A stretch of DNA of 64,000 bases. Source: Rhabdophis nuchalis (taxonomy: Eukaryota; Chordata; Lepidosauria; Squamata; Natricidae). The first letter of the stretch is position 1, and each line of letters starts with the position of its first letter. The notes under the pieces are model-generated. The model was not told the origin of the DNA. It saw only the letters and a list, made by a program, of their open reading frames with translations, and made no database searches. Positions 11,778 through 23,299 of this stretch are shown piece by piece. A program made the translations under genes and the position numbers. The DNA lies in contig CM077646.1 of NCBI GenBank assembly GCA_039707465.1, positions 82,732,715 to 82,796,714 of the forward strand. The letters run 5' to 3'.

Positions 11778-11860
11778 GACAGGATTTATTTATTAATCCA
11801 ATGTATACACCGTCCTTCTCCTAAAAAAGGACCCAGAGAGATCAAGGCAACTTTGAAAGA
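11778..11860 (-). mobile_element. Short L2-type LINE tail, minus strand
   Basis: 'Tttatttattaatccaatg tatacaccgtccttctcc' resembles the reversed 3' terminus of the L2-like LINE (compare 55090-55150). Only about 80 bp remain. Confidence 0.5.
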
Positions 11861-12067
11861 GGTTAGCCAACTGGTATAAAATCACAAAGGAGTATGGAGA
11901 TTAAGGATAAGACTCAGCTCTGGAAAAAATGCAAAGTCCTCCATTTGAAGCCATAGCGGCTCCTAAATAAAGACTCACAGTACTAGCTACCAAGCTAAAG
12001 AGATAAACTAGACAAGCAGAGGCCAAGAACATAAGTGCCCTATTCTCCAAAGACCATCCAAAGTATA

Positions 12068-12422
12068 CAGTGGTACCTCGGTTCACGAACTTAATTCGTG
12101 AACTGACTCTGGTCACGAACCGAATTGTTCGTGAACCGAGGCACAGTTTTCCATATGCTAAAAGCATAGCAAAAATTAAAAAAAAGTCACTGAAATTACT
12201 CACAGTGTGCGTGCTGGGGCTTTTTTCTGTATTTTCTTCTCTCTACGATCTTCCTACAGGAAGTCACAACCATGTGACAGCCAGGAATACATTAAAAATG
12301 GCCGCGGTTCCTGTTCGTGAACCGAAGCAGAGTTCGTGAACCGAAGCACATTTTGAGGAAAATTTCTGTTCGTAAACCAAATTGGTCGTGAACAGAGGCG
12401 TTCGTGAACCGAGGTACCACTG
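12068..12422. mobile_element. Palindromic TA-flanked MITE (CAGTGGTACCTCGG family)
   Basis: Termini CAGTGGTACCTCGGTTC and GAACCGAGGTACCACTG are perfect inverted repeats, with TA at 12066-12067 and 12423-12424. 355 bp. A module reading TTCGTGAACCGA recurs several times within both arms (near 12131, 12315, 12333 and 12400), so each end is a cluster of short repeats. Tc1/mariner-type by its target. No transposase. Confidence 0.88.
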
Positions 12423-12460
12423 TACTCTCAACTGCAGTGAAACCGTAAAATAACAAGAGA

Positions 12461-12720
12461 GACACCAACAATAGAAACTGAACAGTATTGGAAGAACATA
12501 TGGGAGGAGAAGTAGATCCGTAAAACCAGTATAAAGTTACTGCAGGACCTCAGAAGAGACCCCAACAACCTTCTGGAACAGCAACCAGTTACCATCACTA
12601 TAGCATACATGCAACAGCAAGTCAAGAACATGAGGAGCTGAACGGCACTTGGCCCAAGAAACTACTGACTCAAGAAACTAACAGCAGTGCAAGAATGTCT
12701 GAGTCAACCACAGTCACTTT
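12461..12720 (+). mobile_element. R4/Dong-clade LINE fragment
   Basis: Translation gives a degenerate EQYWKNIWEEK block and, further on, QQPVTITIAYMQQQVKNMRS followed by LKKLTAV. This resembles the segment before RT motif 1 in R4/Dong elements ('...W..PG.D.IH.YWLKKLT.LH'), and is similar to the other R4/Dong relic at 21584. Stops are present. Family assignment is from memory. Confidence 0.6.
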
Positions 12721-12724
12721 GGTT

Positions 12725-15700
12725 TGGATTTATCCACAGTCTTGGATTGCCACTTGGAGTAATAATTCAATTTGACTTTTTGGGGATTATCATTTGACCT
12801 TTCAAGGGAGCTGTCCAGAGTGCTGTATGGCTACACTCTTATACTGCTCTCCTTGACTTTTTTTTTTTTTTTAGATCTTTAGGCCTTTTTAGGTTTTTAG
12901 GTCGAGCTCTTCCTGGCCTTGCTTGGCTATGTATTAGGCCACCTTTCCTTTTATGAATCAACTAATCCAACCCATATATGAGATTACATGGTTACCTGTG
13001 GGACAATCCAAAGCAGTTCAGTTTCAATTTTCCTAGAACTGGATTCAAGAGAAAATATTTGATTGAAAGGCTTACATCATCTGGACTGATATGGGAGCAT
13101 CAAAAAATTCTACTCAACTGAAAACAGCCTATCCTTATTGGAGACCTCTTGGAAGAATTTGTAACAATAAAATTAATATCATATTTATAAATGATCTGAC
13201 AAATATTTCCCATTCCAATGCCAAAACATTATATAAATTAACATAAAACCACGATGAAGATGAAGCTTTTATAGGTTTCTTAGGTTTTTTAGACATCTTT
13301 CTTTCCCCTTCCATGTTGATTCAATCAACTCTTTTGTTTGTGCAGGTTATTGATATAACTAGGGGTTTCAAAAGTAAGGCATGCATTACAGGATATTATG
13401 GATACATATAAACTCGCTGTTTACTAAGATATATGAAGAAGACAGATAAATGTTAGAGTCAAATCATCTGCACATATTCCTCCGAAGAATCATGTTTCCA
13501 ACAATTCATCTAAGATCCACTTTGCAGATTATCAAGAGTCCCATCCTGTTGTGGAGAAAGCTATATAAAGCAAATCAAGTTACTGAAACTAATTCTTTAA
13601 CCTTAGGATCTAAATGGGGGATGGAAGTACAATCTCAGTGGATCAATAGTAGCTTTAAATCTTCCTATGCCTTTGAGTTGAAAAGGTGGAGAGAGATTAC
13701 TAAATTTCTCGTAACTAAAGCCATGTGTGATTAAGTAGAAAATTTAATGCACTATTAGTTAATGAGAATTATGATTTGCTACAATAGTAAAAGTGGTATT
13801 ATAAGAGAAATGCATTAATTTATATTACTGTACTATTGAGCATTGTCAGCACTGATTTTTCTTGCCTGGCTAATAAAATCTATAAAAACTAATATAAAAG
13901 AAAGTATTGATCTATAGAAAGAATATATGTGTTAAAAAGTAAGGGGGGAAATGAACGAGAATTTAGAATTAAAGTTGTATAATTGCTAAATTATTGGAAT
14001 AATACACTTTCTAATGAAGGAAATCATGTTACTTCAGGAACATGGAAGGTGCTACAAATCAGTTGAGAGGGTGCTTATTTCAAGCTCACTAACTTCCCTC
14101 TTGACAACGTGGTAGAGGAATTCAGGTTTGATTGGCATATGCATTTGCACACCATTTGATTTTGATATCAGATTTAAATGCATGATAAATCTTATTTTTA
14201 TTCTAGAACAACACAGATTCCTAAGCAATTCTACCTGGGTGTTTCTCAGCGTATTGTTTTAATAATCTCATTTAATCAGATATATTTTTCTACCACACCG
14301 TGGAAACATCAATTGCTGTATGCACTTTATGTATTTAGCTAAGTATTTGGGGTAGCAGCAAACATATGCAAGAAACAACCTAAGCAATTTGCTTATCATT
14401 GATTTCAAATTCGGGGAAGAAGAGCTTCACTGGCTTTTTGCCCCCTTTGACTCAATTAATTCAGAATATACATAAATATGACAATATCTTTTTATGGGAG
14501 ATCATAACTATTCATCTCCATAAGCCAGCCTTTGTAAACCTTCTACCGTAGCTTCACCAGAATTCATAACTGCTTTGCTAGATCTAAAGCTCTGTATTGT
14601 CCAAGAGAATACCAGAAAATGCTTGTTAAATGTAACTTGTTCACTGATTTCCTATGGTCCCACCGAGGTTGTCCCTTTCTCCAAGAGTTTGCCTGATTTT
14701 GAAAATAGTAAAAATGCTTGACTGCTGAAGCTGGGCTACTTGGAAATAATTGTTTACTTCTGAATGAATAGTGTCTCTCCAAGCAACCTGGCACTTCACT
14801 GCATTCTCTGTCTGTTGCTTGTTAATGCAACAATAACGACATTTTAATAGACTGGTTCAGAAGCAAAGGTAGAAGGCCATGATTTTGCCCTGCTTCCAGG
14901 GCTACAGTTCAGTTCCTTGAATTCAGATGCTTTTGATGTCACAACCTGCTCCTCCTCTAGTGATGTTTCATATAAAGGGAACCTGACACCCATGAACAAA
15001 CCAATTTCCTCTTACAACATGTTTGACCTGAAGACAATCGGAATATTCTGTTTCTTTCGTGATTTCTACTCATATTAATATTCCACTCTTGGGGGAAATG
15101 GATAAACTAATTGCCATCATGATGTCAAGATCAAAGAGCCTTTAAAATGAACCTTAGAACATGATCTGAGTTTGGGAGATGCTTCTCAAGCAGAAGTAAG
15201 CAAAAGATGACAGCACTTTCACCTGGAAAACAATTCCAAAGATACCTCTCTGTGTATTTGAATAATACATTTGTCTCCCACGCTCTGTATCACTTTATAA
15301 ATTGTTGTGATTATACAAACACAATTCATTAATTGCAGTATTCAACAACTTATCTGTGATATTAGAATTCTATTTGATTGCTATATTTTTAAATAATAGT
15401 AATAACAGTGCAGAATAACATGATGTCTCTCGCAAGTAACAGCTTCAATTATTTTTAAACTCCATTAGATTAACACAAAACTGCATGAGGTAACAGAGCA
15501 GGATGTTTAATTTAAGAGCAAGTTCAGAAGCCAATCTGTTTGGAGTTGTTGCAAAACATTCTACTTCCGCCTAGTTTTTTTCATTTGTTTTCACCCTGCA
15601 TTTGTTGATGTTTTTAATGGAGTCCATTCTTTCCAAATGAATTAAAGATTTTAAAAAAGTCTTTGTTGGAAGAGATTTCTAAGAGTTTGAAAGAACAAAA

Positions 15701-16920
15701 TGCTTAAACAATGCACTTTTAAAAGAGAGAGGAACTGGCTAGTTTCTTTAGTGGGGAAGAAAGAGGAAAACGTAGAAGTCTATTCAGTTGCCAGAGGAGT
15801 TAAGAGACATTAAGACTTCCCAGAAAACAGCAAATCCTGCCAAAGAGCTAAAAACCGTAGACCACCAAATGAATAAGTGGTTTCAACGTTGGAGAAATAG
15901 TAGCCTATACAACACATAAAATCTCAAAGAAACAGAATTCTGAAGAAGAGCGGTGCTCCCATCAATGTTCCTAGCAACCCAGGACTCTTTCTCACCTATT
16001 CATTGCACAGCTGGCAACAGACTCTTCTGTGGAGGCCAACAACCCATTTGAGATGCTACGTAAGTTATGCCTGTACCACCTTTTTTCTTTCTAAGTACAA
16101 TTCCGGGAGGCCCCAATGATCAAAATTTTGTTGTCCGTCATGGATCTACTGCAAAAAAAAAAAAATGATGCTCAAAATTATTACAACAAAGCAACCATTC
16201 TCCGTCTTCTCATACCTTTAAAGAAGCAAGGTCTATTTTGCCTTGGAGCAACAAATCCTAGACAGTCAGGTAACATTCTACATTGTGTGTGGAAAAGAAA
16301 TAATGAAAAATTCTTACCAGTAGGCAAAATTTGGAAGTGGTTTATAGTCTATGAGAGGAAAGACCCCCCCCCCCATCCCACATTTGCCATCCATGCCGCT
16401 CACTAACCTTGACCATCCCTGAACTATTAGTCCAAACAATCAAACAAAAGATCGTTTCAGCATTTCTGCCAATTTTGACATCTAGACTGAAACTGACTAA
16501 GGATGTCTTTTGCTAGGAAATTAGCAAATACCAGCAACTCAGTTAATACTAAAGAAAATCCCTTCAATATATGGAAATTACTCACACACACTGCAGAGTT
16601 TCTCCAATGCTAAATCTACCACCCAAGGCAACACCTGAACTCACACAAGGGCGAGGATTATAAAACCTGCAGAATGAGAAATTGCATTTCTCCCTTACTA
16701 GACCCAGCAAAGTCCCCATTGCACGCTTCCTAAAACAAAAGATGGATTTTCCAATAAAAGTAATCAACCATTCCTTTTGTTATATGGCCATTTTCAATTG
16801 CTAACCTATCTGTTTTTGCTGATGAATAAACTACCTCCATTTCAAGAAATTGCCCTTGGTCATTGAAACCTGGCTAGGAACAGACTTACAAGTCTAACAA
16901 GTGTAAATAATATCCCTCCC
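12725..16920. other. Long intergenic stretch without assigned features
   Basis: About 4.2 kb. A 94-codon open frame at 13450-13734 has a Trp/Arg-rich composition that might be a LINE relic, but I could not place it. No exon with clean splice sites, no RNA gene and no clear repeat were recognised. A poly-A run at 16152 and a poly-C run at 16366 are simple. Confidence 0.4.
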
Positions 16921-16924
16921 AAAC

Positions 16925-17185
16925 TTGTCCCAAAGGTGCTTTTTCAGGAGGCAATTCTTTTTTCCTTTTCTTTTGAAGATGTTTTGCTTCTCATCCAAGA
17001 AGCTTCTTCAGCTCTGATTGGATGGTGAGGAATGGAAGGATTTATATTCCTTGAAACCGCTGATCATATAAATCAATATAAATATTAATCCTTCCATTCC
17101 CCATCATCCAGTCACAGCTGAAGAAGCTTTCAAAAGAAAAAACAAGAAAGTCTGGTTGCTTCCTGAAAAAGCACTTTTGGGACAA
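16925..17185. mobile_element. Large inverted-repeat element (Penelope-like?), copy 1
   Basis: The left arm from TTGTCCCAAAGGTGC (16925) and the right arm to GCACTTTTGGGACAA (17185) are reverse complements for roughly 110-130 bp each, apart from a deletion of about 20 bases in the right arm after GAAGAAGCTTT. On the minus strand of the left arm (16978-17011) is a CTGAAGA-stem-loop-stem-AAAAC core resembling a decayed hammerhead ribozyme. The second copy is at 23046-23260. The element may continue to about 17220 ('gactgagactctccacagac'). Confidence 0.65.
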
Positions 17186-17601
17186 CCATTACCTGGATGA
17201 CTGAGACTCTCCACAGACTTTGTTCCCTCCCAAGGGGGATTTCCATCTTGATGTGATATGAAGATTCATTTGCTTACTATGTGATACTCCCAGAAGCAGG
17301 AGCTCCTGATTGGATCATATTTGTGGTCAGGCCAAAAGGATAGCGATAAAGTGGATATATGGATGGAAGGAGCTCTGTTAGAATGAGAGAAACCATTCCA
17401 TTTAACAGAAGGAACTAATTAGTGGCAAATTATTTTTATAGTTGCCAAGAAAATTATGTGGAAGATAGTTAATAATAACAATAATTCCAGCATTAAAATA
17501 ATGCCACAAAAAGGATCAGGCACGTATAATGATAATGTGAATAACGATCTTGCAAGGATTAAAATAAAATTTATTGAACAAATCAATAAGCTTGCCTAGT
17601 G

Positions 17602-17731
17602 CAGGGGTCTGCAAAGTCGGCTCTTTTAAGACTGGTGGACTTCAACTCCCAGAGTTCCCCAGCCAGCTGGCTGGGGAATTCTGGGAGTTGAAGTCCACCA
17701 GTCTTAAAAGAGCCGACTTTGCAGACCCCTG
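17602..17731. mobile_element. Near-perfect palindromic hAT MITE with 8-bp target duplication
   Basis: 130 bp in which the two 65-bp halves are reverse complements with one mismatch. Termini are CAGGGGTCTGCAAAG and CTTTGCAGACCCCTG. Identical 8-bp flanks GCCTAGTG at 17594-17601 and 17732-17739 mark an hAT-type insertion. The near identity of the arms and flanks suggests a recent event. An older, shorter relative is at 54687-54768. Confidence 0.93.
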
Positions 17732-18221
17732 GCCTAGTGTATAGCAGTGATGATTACTGAACCCAAAACCCCTGGATATGAAAATTACAAAACTAGAAGT
17801 AATCTAGAAGTAAACTAGAAGTGAATGATCAGACCTGAGGCCAATATAAAGATATTTAGATATAAGTAATTTAAACTATGTGAAAGAGCAAAAATTAATG
17901 AATTTAAGGCTCAAGACAAAACTAATAAAAATATTAAATTGGCACCAGAAGAATTGAAGAAGCTTTTGAAATCATAAAGCAACCATTAACAGTAATAGCT
18001 GGGGAAATTGAACACAATAAGGCATGAGTCATCCAATTTAAGCAAAATCAGCTATTTCAATTGAACCAGAGGTGATTCTACCAAAGTATAAATGAGAAAA
18101 GAAATTCTGAAAAATGGAAAACTAAACAAAAAAGGAACATTCCAGCTTTGGAAAGATCTGTAGGAAACGCAAGTAGGCTATAATAAAAATGCTGGTCACA
18201 TTAATGAATGTTAAGATGAAT

Positions 18222-21200
18222 GAATGTGGGCGAAGCGCAAACTGAGAGGGTTTTTGGATAATTTTTTAATTTGGATTTTAGGGGGTTCCAGGGTGGGAGG
18301 GGGAAATAGTCCAGGGAGGGGACGGCAAACGATTAGGCCGGCCGGCGGAAGTAGGACAACGGAGGAAGGGGGAGGGGGGGTCGTTTCCACTGAGGTGTCA
18401 TCCATCGATTCGGTCTTAGGGAGGGGCAGGGGCGGTGGGAGGCGGAATAGGCGTCATCAGTTGGAAGACCGTGGCCGCTGGGTACAGGCAGTCACGTGCT
18501 CCAACTCTCCGTCCTCCCATCGCAGACTAGGTTGGCAGGAATCACAGACCCGGGGCCCTAGATTGATGCTATGCAACGCCAGGTCCATGGTTCAGAAAGC
18601 CCCCCTCATCCATGACCTTGTGTCAGAGGGAGACCCGGACCTGGTAGGTATAACGGAAACCTGGTTGGGCCACGAAGGGGGTTTACCCCTCGTGGACATG
18701 TGCCCACCAGGTTACCGCGCCTTCCATCAGCCTAGGGCCCTAGGGAGGGGTGGGGGAGTGGCAATTATGGTTAAGGAAGGTCTTGAGCTGAAGGAGACCA
18801 CAGTCCCTCAGACAACCGGATGTGAATCTCTCTGTGTGAGATGGGGCCTAGGGAGGCAGTTGGGCATGTTAGTTGTATACCTGGCTCCTCGCTATGCAAC
18901 AACAGCCCTGCCCGAGCTCCTAGAGGTGATAGCCGAGGCGGCAGTTGAGACCCCCAGACTAGTAGTCATGGGGGACTTTAACTTGCCGTCTGTGGGCGAA
19001 GCCTCTGGAGTAGCTCGGGAGTTCATGGCCTCCATGACGGCCATGGACCTGACCCAGGTAGTTTTAGGCCCTACTCACAAGGGGGGAAACACGCTGGATC
19101 TGATCTTTGTCTCGGGACAGTGGAGTTGTGATCTGGGAATAGGGGATTTAGTCATCACTCCCTTGTCATGGACAGATCACGCTCTCCTCCAGCTGGACTT
19201 TCCAATCGCTTCACCTCACTGGGGGAGGCGGAACCGGATACTCCTATATGGTTCCGCCCCAGGCTCCTAATGGACCCGGAAAGGTTCCAGAGGGAGCTTG
19301 GGCCAATTCCTGTGACCCTGCCTCACGACTCGACTGAGGACCTAGTGGCCGCATGGTTAAGTGCGGCCGCGGGGGCCTTGGACCGAGTCGCGCCCCTGCA
19401 GCCTCTCTTGCGGCGACGAACCACCCAGGCTCCCTGGTTTACTGAGGAGCTTCGAGAGATGAAGCGCCACAAGAGACGCCTAGAGAGCAGATGGAGATCC
19501 TCTCGCTCCGAAGCCGACCGAACACTAGTGAGAACCCATATTAGGGCTTACTTAGTGGCGATAAGGGTGGCCAAATGTGAGTATTGTGCCACCCTAATTG
19601 CATCCGCAGATAACCGCCCTGCCGCCCTGTTTGGGGTGACCCGCTCCCTCCTTCACCAGAGGCCGCGGGAAGCCCCTCTACAAGGGCGAGCAGAGGAATT
19701 TGGAATTTATCTGCAGGAGAAAATCACTCGGATTCGGAATGAGCTACCCTCCATCAACAGCGGTCCTGTGGGACTGTCCGAGACTAGTCTTGAGGTTCCA
19801 TCTTGGGAGGAGTTTGACTTTGTTACCACCGAGGATATGGACAGGCTGTCAAGGAAACTTAGGGCGACCACATGTTTATTGGACCCATGTCCCTCCTGGC
19901 TTGTACTGGCATCCTGGGAGACGACACGAGGCTGGCTCCAGGGCATTGTCAACGCATCTTTGAGTGAGGGGTCCTTACCTGCCGTCTTGAAAGGCGGTAG
20001 TGAGGCCCCTCCTCAAGAAGCCGTCCCTGGACCCAGCTTTATTGGAGAATTATCATCCGGTCTCCAACCTTCACTTTCTGGTGAAGGTTGTTGAGAGTGT
20101 GGTAGCCCAACAGTTTCCGCGACACCTGGAGGAAGTTGATTATCTAGACCCGCGCCAGTCCGGCTTCCGACCCGGTCACAGTACCGAGACGGCATTGGTC
20201 GCGTTGGTTGATGATCTCTGGAGGGCGCGGGATAGAGGTTATTCCTCTGTCCTAGTCCTGTTAGACATCTCGGCGGCTTTTGATACCATCGACCATGGTA
20301 TCCTATTGCACCGACTGGGGGGGTTGGGGCTGGGAGGCACCGTTTTGCGGTGGTTCTCGTCCTACCTCTCTGGTCGGTCGCAATATGTGTTGACGGGAGG
20401 GCAGAGGTCGACCTCGAGACCCCTCTTATGTGGGGTTCCTCAGGGGTCAGTCCTCTCGCCCATCCTGTTTAACACATATATGAAGCCGCTGGGTGAGATC
20501 ATCCGTGGTTTTGGGGTGGAGTACCATCTGTACGCTGACGACACTCAGCTGTACATATCCACCCCAGATCACCCCAACGATGCCGCCGAAGTGCTGTCCC
20601 GGTGTTTGGAAGCCGTACGGATCTGGATGGGTGGTAACAAACTCAAGCTCAACCCTGCCAAGACTGAGTGGCTGTGGTTTCCGGCACCCCGGTTCAGCCA
20701 GATTACTCCAACTCTGGCCATTGGGGGCAAAACACTGGCCCTCGTGGAGAGGGCACGCAATTTGGGTGTCCTCCTGGATTCCCGGCTGTCCTTGGAGGAA
20801 CATGTGGTGGCCGTGGCCAGGGGGGCGTTTCATCAGGTACGCCTGATGCGCCAATTGCACCCCTTACTGGACCGGGCTGCCCTTCGCACAGTCACTCAAG
20901 CTCTCGTGACGTCCTGACTCGACTACTGTAATGCTCTCTACATGGGGCTTCCCTTGAGGTGCACTCGAAAGCTACAGCTAGTCCAAAACACAGCCGCGCG
21001 GGTAATTACGGGAGCCGCCAGAAGCTCCCATATAACACCAATCCTGCGCGAGCTGCATTGGCTTCCTGTGGTCTTTCGGGTGCGCTTCAAGATTCTGACA
21101 ACCATCTTTAAAGCGCTCCATGGCTCGGGGCCTAGTTATATGCGAGACCGTCTCCTGCCCCATACATCCCTTAGACCGATACGCTCCCACAGAGAGGGCC

Positions 21201-21587
21201 TTCTCAGGGTGCCGTCGGCCGGACAATGCCGACTGGCGACACCCAGGGGAAGAGTCTTCTCTGTGGCGGGCCCTGCCCTTTGGAACGACCTACCCCCTGA
21301 ACTCCGGACCATCACCGACCTCCGCCTCTTCTGCCAATGTCTAAAGACATACTTTTTTCATCAAGCCGGCCTAGCCTAACCTCCCATGGGGACTTTTAGA
21401 AAAGTTTTAAATTGGGTTTTTAATAATTGGTTTTAGCATAGGATTGGGATTATTTAATATATATTTTAAATTATTTATTTATTTTCTATTTTGTATATCT
21501 TTTTAAATTTCCTGTGTGCCGCCCTGGGTCCTCTGCGGAGAAGGGCGGGATATAAATGTAATAAAATGAAATGAAAAATAAAAATGA
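18222..21587 (+). mobile_element. L2-like LINE copy B, nearly complete
   Basis: 3366-bp insertion bounded by a 9-bp direct repeat AAGATGAAT at 18213-18221 and 21588-21596. It holds a glycine-rich N-terminus, the endonuclease, the linker, the whole reverse transcriptase and the C-terminal region, then a 3' UTR ending GCCGCCCTGGGTCCTCTGCG, GGGCGGGATATAAATG and an A-rich tail, the usual L2 terminus. Relative to copy A it lacks about 120 bp at the 5' end, so it is slightly truncated. It lies inside the R4/Dong relic. Confidence 0.92.
18224..21379 (+). pseudogene. ORF2-type protein of copy B: endonuclease and reverse transcriptase, three lesions
   Basis: The protein would nick target DNA and reverse-transcribe the element's RNA there. 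The endonuclease is at 18224-19270 (NARSM, GITETWLG, VVMGDFNLP, then SWTDHALL). A frameshift near 19220-19260 moves the frame by one and a second near 20000-20090 restores it. The reverse transcriptase is at 20000-20917: SGFRPGHSTET, DISAAFDTIDH, GVPQGSVLSP and the catalytic YADDTQLYIS (about 20530). A TGA at 20915-20917 sits where copies C and E have Arg/Cys before LDYCN, consistent with CpG decay of CGA. The C-terminal LRELHWLPV and WNDLPPELRT blocks follow at 20942-21379. Confidence 0.92.
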
Positions 21588-22629
21588 AAGATGAATTTAG
21601 TAAAAATCAAATAAAAATACTACTAATAATAGAAACAGTTAAAAATCAATTGAAAAGGATTAAAACCTGGACATCAGCTGGAGATGATCAATTGCATAGC
21701 CTTTGGCTACAATATCTGACTAGCTTACATCCAATTATAGCTAATGAGCTTTATAAAATATTGCATAAAGGAGACCTCAACAACTGCTTAATAACTGGAA
21801 AAACTCATTTGATTCATAAAGACCCAGCAAACGGGAAAACACAACTATGATACATTGCTGGGATTATTAACTGGACACAAACTGAACTGGGCAGTTTGGA
21901 CCCCAAAAGCCCCCATGATTATTCCCCAGGGCACAACATTCCCCCTAGTGATATTAAAAGAATATATCTGCCTCACAGAAATGGAGGTAAAGGTTTACTT
22001 CAAGTTAAACTGTTGAAGAAGAAAAGCCATTTTTTAATTTAATTTAATTTTATTAGACTTATAAACCGCAACCTATCTATTTATTAGACTTATAAACCGC
22101 AACCTATCAACCTATCCTATTTTGTAAAATAGCATTGATACAAGTTACAAATTGGACCTAAATAAATGTATAGGAAGGAAAAAGTAAATATCAAAATAAT
22201 GTAATAAAAATACAAACTGAATACTGAGGAAGAGCATGATCGATTTCTATAAAATATCAAGGAGAAAGTGGATAAAGATAAAACCTGGCAATGGCTTAAA
22301 ACTGGAACATTTAAAAAGGAAGGCTTTATTTTTACTGCATAAGGGCAAGCTGTTTGAAGTAATGCAATTAAGGCCAGAACTGAAAAATCAAATGATTCAA
22401 AGTGCAGATTGTTCACAGAAACAGAAGAAACAGAAGCTCATCTACTCAGCTCGTGCAAGAAGATTATAAGTGGTTATACAGTTGCCAAAATGATTCACTA
22501 GTGTGGCATTATCAGGAGATAATAGACAATACAAAGAATTGAAAAAATATCAAAAATCTGAAAATTGAATTGTTATAGCTTACATCCTCTAGCACCATCA
22601 AACAACATCTGCTTATCCCAGGTCATTGG

Positions 22630-23045
22630 AAGGACTTAACAGCTGGATAAAAAGGCCAAATTCAGCGTAAACATCAGGTTGACTCTATGACCAACCAAAA
22701 TAAATCAATACTTACTTTTCCCAAAGCCACATATGAACCCTCTTCGTATGTAGCAAAATCCCAGTTTACATCATTGTTCCTGGTCTGAAAGGTCTGCATT
22801 CCATGGCCTGGGAGATTTTCTTTAAGTTTAATTTATGCATTTTGTTATGAAGGGTCTTCTCACAAATGCCTTTTATAAAGTGCATACAGAAATATAATTT
22901 TGGAATTAAGTTATTTTACATAGTATGAAAGCTCTTTCTTTTGATTTACCGGACAGCTTAACAAAAAACCTGTGAAGGCCATTTTGATTTAGCAGTGCTC
23001 TATTTTATAATAATAACAAATGTTTAGATAGAAGCAACAGAGAAT
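22630..23045. other. Unassigned spacer
   Basis: No gene or clear repeat seen. Confidence 0.35.
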
Positions 23046-23260
23046 CTGGTTTTTCTTTGAAGACATTTTGCTTCTCATCCCAGAATCTTCTTCAACTCTG
23101 GCTGGATGGTGTGGTCATTTGCATTCTTTTTACAAGAAGTATAAATCCTTTCGTTCTCCATGATCCAGCCAGAGCTGAAGAAGCTTGGATGAGAAGCAAA
23201 ACATCTTCAAAGGAAAAAAAACCAGAAAATCCAATTGCCTCTGGAAAAAGCACCTTTGGG
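23046..23260. mobile_element. Inverted-repeat element (Penelope-like?), copy 2
   Basis: Left arm from 'ctggtttttctttgaagac' and right arm to 'gtcttcaaagg..aaccag' type sequence, reverse complementary and homologous to 16925-17185. The right arm here keeps GGATGAGAAGCAAAACATC, which copy 1 lacks. The hammerhead-like core at 23175-23205 reads CTGAAGA, AGCTT, GGATG, AGAAGC, AAAACATC, with 2 bases lost from the stem. The outer arm of copy 1 is only on the right here ('gcctctggaaaaagcacctttggg'). Confidence 0.6.
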
Positions 23261-23299
23261 TATGTAGCTACCATTACTGACAATCTCACAGATCAGAAC

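Larger units (their letters stand above)
17860..22625 (+). mobile_element. R4/Dong-clade LINE relic, split by an L2-like insertion
   Basis: Old non-LTR element in two pieces. Left of 18222 the decayed frame shows a YNKNAGHIN block. Right of 21587 the same frame resumes with WTSAGDDQLHSLWLQYLTSL, ending near ITGKTHLIHKDPANGK (21584-21850), the region before RT motif 1 in R4/Dong. After an internal deletion come a C-terminal block NWTQTEL...RIYLPHRNGGKGL (about 21870-22010) and a Cys/His-type block (KCR..TETEETEAHL..SC, about 22390-22450). Stops and frameshifts are frequent. A 30-base tandem duplication (ACTTATAAACCGCAACCTAT) lies at 22049-22107. Confidence 0.72.

Noticed and set aside
13450..13734. 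94-codon frame, possible LINE-1 C-terminal remnant
   Set aside because: Composition is suggestive but I could not match any specific motif, so it is left as unassigned.
18224..19270. 348-codon frame as a host endonuclease gene
   Set aside because: Same protein recurs in copies A and C followed by a reverse transcriptase; it is LINE endonuclease.
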